Assembly: GCF_042677865.1 (NCBI RefSeq)
Contig: NZ_JBHUDD010000027.1
Span: 124,001 to 188,000 of the forward strand
DNA: 64,000 nt
Origin: Lutimaribacter salitolerans
GTDB taxonomy: Bacteria > Pseudomonadota > Alphaproteobacteria > Rhodobacterales > Rhodobacteraceae
Reading direction: 5' to 3'
The notes under the pieces were generated by a model. That model saw nothing but the letters and a program-made list of their open reading frames with translations, had not been told where the DNA came from and searched no databases. The position numbers and the translations under genes were made by a program. Positions 59,188-64,000 of the stretch are shown in pieces; the first letter of the stretch is position 1; the number at the start of each line of letters is the position of its first letter.

Positions 59188-60204
59188 TCAGCCGCGCGCC
59201 TCTTCGGTCTCGTAGGCCTCGATGATGGCGGCGACCAGCGGGTGGCGCACCACGTCTTTCGAGGTGAAATAGTTGAAGCTGATCTTGTCGATGCTTTTCA
59301 ACAGACGCTCGGCGTCATGCAGCCCCGAGGACACGCCGCGCGGCAGGTCGATCTGGGTGCGGTCGCCGGTGATCACCATGCGCGACCCCTCGCCCAGGCG
59401 GGTCAGGAACATCTTCATCTGCATGGAGGTTGCGTTCTGCGCCTCGTCCAGCACGACAAAGGCATTGGACAGCGTGCGCCCGCGCATGAAGGCCAGCGGC
59501 GCGATCTCGATCTGCTTTTCCTCGATCAGCTTGGCGACCTGCTTGCCCGGCAGGAAATCGTTCAGCGCATCATACAGCGGCTGCATGTAGGGATCGACCT
59601 TGTCCTTCATGTCGCCGGGCAGATAGCCCAGTTTCTCGCCCGCCTCGACCGCGGGGCGCGACAGGATGATCTTGTCGACCACACCGTTGATGAACATGTT
59701 CACCCCCGCCGCGACCGCAAGATAGGTCTTGCCGGTGCCAGCCGGGCCGATGCCGAAACACAGTTCGGATTTGAACAGGTTCTGGGCATAGGCCTTTTGC
59801 GCGTCGGTGCGTGGTTCGACCAGCTTCTTGCGAGTCTTGATCTCGACCGCACCGCCCTTGAACATCTCGAGCTGATCGCCGCCGCGTCGTGCGGTTTCGG
59901 CCTCGGGCCCGCCCATGCGAATCTCGCGGTCGATATCGGCGCGTCCCACTTCGCGCCCGGCCTCGAGCCGTTGATACAGCGCGCCCAGAACCTCGACCGC
60001 GTTGCCCGTGGCGTCATCCTCGCCGATCACGGCCAGTTCGTTGCCACGGCGCAGGATCTGAACACCCAGCTTCTGCTCGATCTCTGCTAGATTGCGGTCA
60101 TATTCCCCGCACAAGTCGATCAACAGCCGGTTGTCGGGGAAATCTATCAGGCGCTCGCCGAGCGCGGACAGGGTGGTTGCCGGAGGCAGCGCGGTGGTGG
60201 CCAA
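59188..60204 (-). CDS. phoH: PhoH-family ATPase (YbeZ)
   Basis: A 338-residue P-loop ATPase, paired with YbeY in ribosome/RNA maturation. Walker A is GPAGTGKTYLAVAAG; Walker B is AFVVLDEAQNAT; RMVITGDRTQIDLP follows. The N-terminal KH-like region is present (about 20-100). The start is TTG at 60204, supported by AAGGAG six bases upstream. Preceded by a terminator (60295) on the same strand. Confidence 0.94.
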   Translation of the reverse strand: MATTALPPATTLSALGERLIDFPDNRLLIDLCGEYDRNLAEIEQKLGVQILRRGNELAVIGEDDATGNAVEVLGALYQRLEAGREVGRADIDREIRMGGPEAETARRGGDQLEMFKGGAVEIKTRKKLVEPRTDAQKAYAQNLFKSELCFGIGPAGTGKTYLAVAAGVNMFINGVVDKIILSRPAVEAGEKLGYLPGDMKDKVDPYMQPLYDALNDFLPGKQVAKLIEEKQIEIAPLAFMRGRTLSNAFVVLDEAQNATSMQMKMFLTRLGEGSRMVITGDRTQIDLPRGVSSGLHDAERLLKSIDKISFNYFTSKDVVRHPLVAAIIEAYETEEARG

Positions 60205-60294
60205 TCAGATCTCCTTGTCTGAAGTTGCTGCAATGGTGCCAAGTTGTTCGGGTCTGCGCAACCGTGCGCCCGAAATTGTCATCGCTTTGACACC

Positions 60295-60328
60295 AAAAAA
60301 CCGCGGGTCGGCGACCCGCGGCCTTTTT
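60295..60328. terminator. Terminator between lipoprotein gene and phoH
   Basis: A perfect 9-bp stem CCGCGGGTC/GACCCGCGG with a 3-base loop, T run on either strand (TTTTTT on minus, TTTTT on plus). It ends the lipoprotein transcript before phoH. Confidence 0.9.
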
Positions 60329-60349
60329 CTGCTGTCAGATGACATCCGA

Positions 60350-60646
60350 TTACAGGATGTCAGGCACCCCGCTGCCACCCTTGAACGGTCCGACGGCGGT
60401 GTTGGGCGGTGCCACGCCCGAGCAGACCGGCTTGCCGTACTTGTCCAGACGTGGCGACAGATACCCTTCGAGACCGTCATCGATGATCCAGTGATCACAG
60501 CCGTTGGGATCAACCCAGATGCCCGCCTGCAATTGGCTCAGGTGCTTGCGGTCAAAGCCACGGTCGCGACTTTTGTCCGGCCCGACCTCGCAGGCGGCAA
60601 GCGTCGTGATCAATCCAAGGCCAACAGCGATTTTTACAATATTCAT
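60350..60646 (-). CDS. Lipoprotein with the GIWxDPxGCxHW domain
   Basis: A 98-residue lipoprotein (lipobox LAAC, C19). Residues 42-75 (GIWVDPNGCDHWIIDDGLEG followed by YLSPRLDKYGKPVC) closely match residues 43-76 of the OmpA-like gene just upstream, so the domain is duplicated. Two conserved cysteines (C50 and C75) may form a disulfide in the periplasm. GGGGGA lies seven bases before the ATG at 60646. It ends at a strong terminator. Function unknown; an envelope role is likely. Confidence 0.75.
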   Translation of the reverse strand: MNIVKIAVGLGLITTLAACEVGPDKSRDRGFDRKHLSQLQAGIWVDPNGCDHWIIDDGLEGYLSPRLDKYGKPVCSGVAPPNTAVGPFKGGSGVPDIL

Positions 60647-60665
60647 GCCCAAGTCCCCCGTGGCC

Positions 60666-61232
60666 TTACTGGATGCAGATGATTTCGACACGGCGATTCT
60701 GTGCCATGCCGGCCGCGGTGTTGTTCGCCGCCTTGGGCATACGCTCGCCATAGCCGCGCACATCGGTGACGCGTGCACCGGTGCCGACGGCCACGCGGGC
60801 CACGGCATTGGCGCGGTTGTAGCTCAGGCGCATGTTGTATTCATCCGAGGCGCGGCTGTCGGTGTGGCCCACGATCACGAAGGCCCGGGCCGAGGACGAC
60901 CGGAAGAAGTTCGCAAGATTTGCCTAGCCACCGGGCGAGATGCGGTGACTGTCGGTGGCGAAATACTGATCGGTGTTCAGAACGCCGCACACGTTCCCCC
61001 GGCGGCAGACCGGAAGACCCTGACGGGTAAGGTGCGGGCTCATGTAGCCTTCGGCACCGTCGTCCATGACCCAGTGTTCGCAGCCGTCCGGATCGATCCA
61101 GATGCCGGGAATGTATTTTTCACCCTGCACTGTCGATTGGGCAAGTGCAGGTGTCGTCAGAATGGTCGCGCCCACGACAGCAGCGCAAATGAATTGCCCT
61201 GCCCTGCGGATCGCTTTGGTAAATGTAACCAC
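60666..61232 (-). pseudogene. OmpA-like exported protein broken by an in-frame amber codon
   Basis: A 188-codon frame starts at GTG 61232 (AGGA eight bases upstream), with a signal peptide (about 1-31, ending ALA), the GIWIDPDGCEHWVMDDG domain (43-76), and from about 115 on a good OmpA C-terminal peptidoglycan-binding domain (VIVGHTDSRASDEYNMRLSY; GYGERMPKAANNTAAGMAQN; RRVEI). A TAG at 60924-60926 (codon 103) interrupts it in the same frame, just before the OmpA domain. One base change would restore Gln, Lys or Trp. It may be a true pseudogene, a sequencing error, or suppressed. Immediately upstream of the paralogous lipoprotein gene. Confidence 0.85.
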
Positions 61233-61300
61233 AGCCGTATTCCTAAATTGTTATCCCCCACGATCCGCCCCGCAGATATCTGGGCCGGACCAACGTTCCG

Positions 61301-61328
61301 CCTACAGAATGTAGCAAAATCAAGCGTC
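61301..61328 (-). promoter_or_regulatory. Possible promoter of the OmpA-like gene
   Basis: On the minus strand, TTCACA followed about 15 bases later by TACATT, roughly 75 nt before the GTG start. Weak spacing; the 201-nt gap to miaB holds no gene. Confidence 0.3.
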
Positions 61329-61433
61329 TGTGAAGGAAAAAAACCCTTGCATTGTTTCGCCATGGGAAACAGGGGCGCAAAACAGGCCAGCCCGGGTTAT
61401 GCTGGTCGTGGATTCCGCTTTGCCGACATGTGG

Positions 61434-62753
61434 TCAGACGAGGTCTCCGCCCAGCGAATTCGGCCCGCTATGCGTGATTCGAACCTGATAGCTTTCGCCC
61501 ACCTGCGGGCGCGCGTCGGTCACGTGAACCGCGTGCAGGTATTCAGACTTGCCCACCATCTGCCCGTCCATACGGCCCGGCTTCTCGAACAGCACCCGCA
61601 CGTCACGGCCTACCATGCTGTCCTGAATGGCGCGCTGCTGTTGGGTGATCAGTGCCTGCAACCGGCGCAGGCGATCATCGGCCACGTCAGGGTCGACCTG
61701 CGCACGCTCTGCCGCCGGGGTGCCCGGACGGGTGGAGTATTTGAACGAAAACGCCTGCCCGTAATTCACCGCGCGGATCAGGTTCATCGTATCCTCGAAA
61801 TCCTGATCGGTCTCTTCGGGGAACCCCACGATGAAATCACCCGAAATCAGGATATCGGGGCGCGCCGCGCGGATACGCTCGATCAGGCGGATATAGCTTT
61901 CGGCGGTGTGGCTGCGGTTCATCCGCTTGAGGATGCGGTCGCTGCCCGACTGCACCGGCAGGTGCAGATAGGGCATCAGCTTGGCACATTCGCCATGCGC
62001 CGCGATAAGGTCGTCGCTCATGTCATTGGGGTGGCTGGTGGTAAAGCGGATACGCTCCAGCCCGTCGATGTCGTTCAAAGCCCAGACCAGCCGCGCCAGC
62101 GACCAGTCGCCATCCGGTCCGGCCCCGTGATAGGCGTTGACGTTCTGGCCCAGCAGGGTGATTTCGCGCACGCCACGCTCGACCAGGTCGCGCGCCTCGT
62201 CCAGCACACGGGCCGCGGGGCGGCTGACCTCGGCACCACGGGTATAGGGCACCACGCAAAAGGCGCAGAACTTGTCGCAGCCCTCCTGCACGGTCAGAAA
62301 GGCGGTCGGCCCGCGCCGCGCCTTGGGGCGGCTTTCCAGAATCTCGAACTTGTCCTCGGCCGGGAAATCGGTGTCCAGCGCCTTGACGCCACCGCCCGCG
62401 CGGGCCTCCATCTCGGGCAGACGGTGATAGCTTTGCGGCCCCACCACCAGATCGACCATGGGCTGACGGCGCATGATTTCCTCGCCCTCGGCCTGGGCCA
62501 CGCAGCCCGCGACGCCGATCTTCAGATCGGGCCTGGCTGCTTTGAGGCCCTTGAAGCGGCCAAGTTCGGAATACACCTTTTCCGCCGCCTTTTCGCGGAT
62601 ATGGCAGGTGTTGAGCAGGATCATGTCGGCATCGTCGGGCGTGTCGGTCGGCACGTATCCCTGCCCGCCCAGCGCCTCGGCCATGCGTTCGCTGTCATAG
62701 ACGTTCATCTGACAGCCATATGTCTTGATATAGAGTTTTTTCGGATCGCCCAT
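61434..62753 (-). CDS. miaB: tRNA-2-methylthio-N6-dimethylallyladenosine synthase
   Basis: Radical-SAM enzyme that adds the methylthio group to i6A37 of tRNAs. It has 439 residues: MTTase N-terminal domain with cluster cysteines C14 (TYGCQMN), C50 (LLNTCHIRE) and C84 (VAGCVAQ); radical-SAM cysteines C159, C163, C166 (EGCDKFCAFCVVPY); C-terminal TRAM domain. AGGA precedes the ATG at 62753. Usually directly beside phoH; here two envelope genes intervene. Confidence 0.96.
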   Translation of the reverse strand: MGDPKKLYIKTYGCQMNVYDSERMAEALGGQGYVPTDTPDDADMILLNTCHIREKAAEKVYSELGRFKGLKAARPDLKIGVAGCVAQAEGEEIMRRQPMVDLVVGPQSYHRLPEMEARAGGGVKALDTDFPAEDKFEILESRPKARRGPTAFLTVQEGCDKFCAFCVVPYTRGAEVSRPAARVLDEARDLVERGVREITLLGQNVNAYHGAGPDGDWSLARLVWALNDIDGLERIRFTTSHPNDMSDDLIAAHGECAKLMPYLHLPVQSGSDRILKRMNRSHTAESYIRLIERIRAARPDILISGDFIVGFPEETDQDFEDTMNLIRAVNYGQAFSFKYSTRPGTPAAERAQVDPDVADDRLRRLQALITQQQRAIQDSMVGRDVRVLFEKPGRMDGQMVGKSEYLHAVHVTDARPQVGESYQVRITHSGPNSLGGDLV

Positions 62754-62867
62754 GGTGCCGGTCCTGTCCTGCCGCTGGGGGGTGCCTATACCACAAAGGT
62801 CGCGCCTTGCAATGCAGGGCGATTTGGTCAAGTTTCTGCGGCAATCACAAAAGGGGCCTTGGGCAGC

Positions 62868-63734
62868 ATGCGGTTTGGGTCATTGGACGAGTTTCTGGGG
62901 ACGGGCAAGGACACGCTGGCAAAGGGGCCGGTCGCCCTGATCTTTGCCGAGGACGCGGTCGAGCTGGACAGTACCCTGCGCCATCACCTGACATGCGGTT
63001 TCAAGGTGGTCGTCGCATTCGCGCTGCCGGCGATTGACATCGCCGCCGACGTGGCCGAGCGTATCGTGCGCGTCGACTTTGACCCGCTGGGCGAAAACGC
63101 GGTCCCGCAGGCGGTCAACGGGGTGATTGCAAGGGCGCCCGGCCTATGGATGTATTACTGCTACAACGCCGAATACCTGTTCTATCCGTTCTGCGAAACG
63201 CGCAGCGTGGGCGAAATGCTGGCCTTTCACACCGAGGAGCGGCGTGACGCGATGCTGACCTATGTGGTCGATCTGTACGCCGGCGACCTGACAGCGCATC
63301 CCGATGCGGTGGCGATCGAGGATGCGCATCTGGACAAGTCCGGCTATTACGCGCTGGCGCGGCCGGACCCGGTGACCAAGCATCCGCGCGAACGCCAGCT
63401 TGATTTCTTTGGCGGTCTGCGCTGGCGGTACGAGGAGCATATCCCGGCCCCCCGACGCAAGATCGACCGGATCGCCCTGTTTCGCGCAGCCCCGGGGCTG
63501 CGCCTGCGGCCCGATCACACGTTCAACGACGAGGAATACAACACCTATGCCTGTCCATGGCATCACAACCTGACGGCGGCGATCTGTTCGTTCCGCACCG
63601 CCAAGGCGCTGAAACGCAACCCCGGCTCGACCTTCGACATCGAGACGTTCCTGTGGCACAATTCCGTGCCGTTCGAATGGCATTCGCGGCAATTGCTGGA
63701 CCTGGGGCTGATGGAGCCCGGGCAGTGGTTCTGA
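62868..63734 (+). CDS. Unassigned protein, possible glycosyltransferase-like
   Basis: A 288-residue soluble protein: MRFGSLDEFLGTGKDTLAKG, then ALIFAEDAVELDSTLRHHLT (a strand-helix layout like the start of a GT-A fold), MYYCYNAEYLFYPFCETRSV, and a conserved-looking C-terminus FDIETFLWHNSVPFEWHSRQ. No signal or membrane segment. A much longer frame is open upstream from 60504 but crosses other genes and is not coding. I choose ATG 62868 after a GGGC box. Glycosyltransferase relation is a guess; treat as unknown. Confidence 0.6.
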   Translation: MRFGSLDEFLGTGKDTLAKGPVALIFAEDAVELDSTLRHHLTCGFKVVVAFALPAIDIAADVAERIVRVDFDPLGENAVPQAVNGVIARAPGLWMYYCYNAEYLFYPFCETRSVGEMLAFHTEERRDAMLTYVVDLYAGDLTAHPDAVAIEDAHLDKSGYYALARPDPVTKHPRERQLDFFGGLRWRYEEHIPAPRRKIDRIALFRAAPGLRLRPDHTFNDEEYNTYACPWHHNLTAAICSFRTAKALKRNPGSTFDIETFLWHNSVPFEWHSRQLLDLGLMEPGQWF

Positions 63735-63780
63735 CGTGCATGTTGCCACATTGTGTGCGCCGAAGGCGCACGCTTGGGGA

Positions 63781-63849
63781 GCATCGCTTACGCGATGCGG
63801 AATGAGGGGCGCTGCCCCTCAAACTCCCCGGAGTTTAGGGGCAAGATGA
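63781..63849 (+). repeat. Dispersed intergenic repeat, type 2 end
   Basis: A hairpin GCATCGC/GCGATGC (63781-63798), a GAGGGGCGCTGCCCCTC hairpin (63804-63820), then AACTCCCCGGAGTTTAGGGG and CAAGATGAAG. It is the same end as at 32011-32046 and 39121-39149. It lies between two convergent genes. Confidence 0.7.
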
Positions 63850-63872
63850 AGCTGCTTTTGCTCGCGAGGCGA

Positions 63873-64000
63873 TCAAACCGGCCTTGTGCGCAGGAACAGG
63901 TAGAGCGGCAGACCGCAACTGACGCCGATGCAGAAGGTGGCCGGGATGGCGATCAGTGCCAGCCAGTTGCGGCGGGTTGCGACCTCGGCCACGATCCAGA
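63873..64000 (-). CDS. DUF2834-like membrane protein, C-terminal part
   Basis: The last 42 codons of a minus-strand gene entering from the right edge, ending at TGA 63873. They encode a WIVAEVATRRNWLALIAIPA segment, a membrane helix and the tail CGLPLYLFLRTRPV. The helix followed by GLPLYLFLR resembles the DUF2834 family of small membrane proteins. The start lies outside the window. Confidence 0.6.
   Translation of the reverse strand, partial: WIVAEVATRRNWLALIAIPATFCIGVSCGLPLYLFLRTRPV

Noticed and set aside
59165..59215. Short plus-strand frame starting after the AGAGAGGAAG repeat end
   Set aside because: Only 16 codons, overlaps the 3' end of phoH, no sign of selection; likely chance.
61460..61490. 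TTCGAA-containing stretch that looks like a tRNA T-loop
   Set aside because: It lies inside the miaB coding sequence and no cloverleaf can be drawn around it.
60504..62867. Very long open frame on the plus strand continuous with the gene at 62868
   Set aside because: It runs antisense through the lipoprotein, the OmpA-like gene and miaB, all of which have clear families, signals and ribosome sites. Only the part from 62868 is plausible as coding.
1..64000. CRISPR array, prophage, insertion sequence or toxin-antitoxin system
   Set aside because: No regular spaced repeats, transposase, integrase, phage structural gene or toxin pair is visible; the repeats seen are irregularly dispersed.

Overview
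The window is GC-rich chromosomal DNA from an alphaproteobacterium of the order Rhodobacterales (Roseobacter/Rhodobacter group). I infer this from gene order and family content: methylmalonyl-CoA mutase with pccA and pccB; miaB-phoH-ybeY-corC-lnt-metK-trmB; infA-maf-RNase E/G-yacG; aroA-cmk-rpsA-ihfB-trpF-trpB. A SAM/SAH-type riboswitch before metK supports it, because that riboswitch class is typical of this order. I see no rRNA, tRNA, CRISPR array, prophage, integron or transposase. This is mostly conserved housekeeping and catabolic chromosome. The oddities are small proteins, regulatory DNA and dispersed repeats.

Layout. 1-9.7 kb: propionyl-CoA assimilation (mcm partial, pccA, pccB), interspersed with very small lipoproteins and hypothetical genes. 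9.7-16.5 kb: a Bcr/CflA-type transporter, a YcjX / acetyltransferase / YcjF operon, a protein resembling a catalytically dead M48 protease, and a SPOR-domain protein. 16.6-21.2 kb: a five-gene nucleoside salvage operon (cdd-deoA-deoB-add-upp). 21.4-26.1 kb: malic enzyme MaeB and propionyl-CoA synthetase PrpE. 26.3-32.9 kb: part of a phenylacetate (paa) catabolic locus with a TetR-type and a PaaX-type regulator. 32.9-35.3 kb: infA-maf-RNase E/G-yacG. 35.4-39.0 kb: a nitrilase-like hydrolase, pxpA, an SBF-like transporter and a membrane protein. 39.2-48.1 kb: aroA-cmk-aldo/keto reductase, rpsA, ihfB-lapA-trpF and trpB, with a DUF4394 gene inserted between trpF and trpB. 48.1-53.7 kb: DUF2237, a serine hydrolase, DUF2332-pth, rplY, a GNAT and a SnoaL-like protein. 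53.8-62.8 kb: trmB, metK with its riboswitch, lnt, corC, ybeY, phoH, a lipoprotein, an OmpA-like gene broken by an amber codon, and miaB. The right end holds an unassigned gene and a partial DUF2834-like membrane protein.

How the genes work together. PrpE makes propionyl-CoA, PccA/PccB carboxylate it, and the mutase converts the product toward succinyl-CoA. MaeB can then draw the resulting C4 acid toward pyruvate. Clusters of TTTGC-type repeats lie before both pccB and prpE, which suggests one short-chain acyl-CoA-responsive regulator, encoded outside this window, controls both. Most remaining genes sit in tight operons with 4-bp start/stop overlaps.

Most noteworthy: the shared pccB/prpE operator clusters; an in-frame amber codon in an OmpA-like gene whose N-terminal domain is duplicated in the next lipoprotein; the metK riboswitch that hides the ribosome binding site; the M48-like protein without HExxH; a dispersed repeat family with two types of end; and twin palindromes after trmB.
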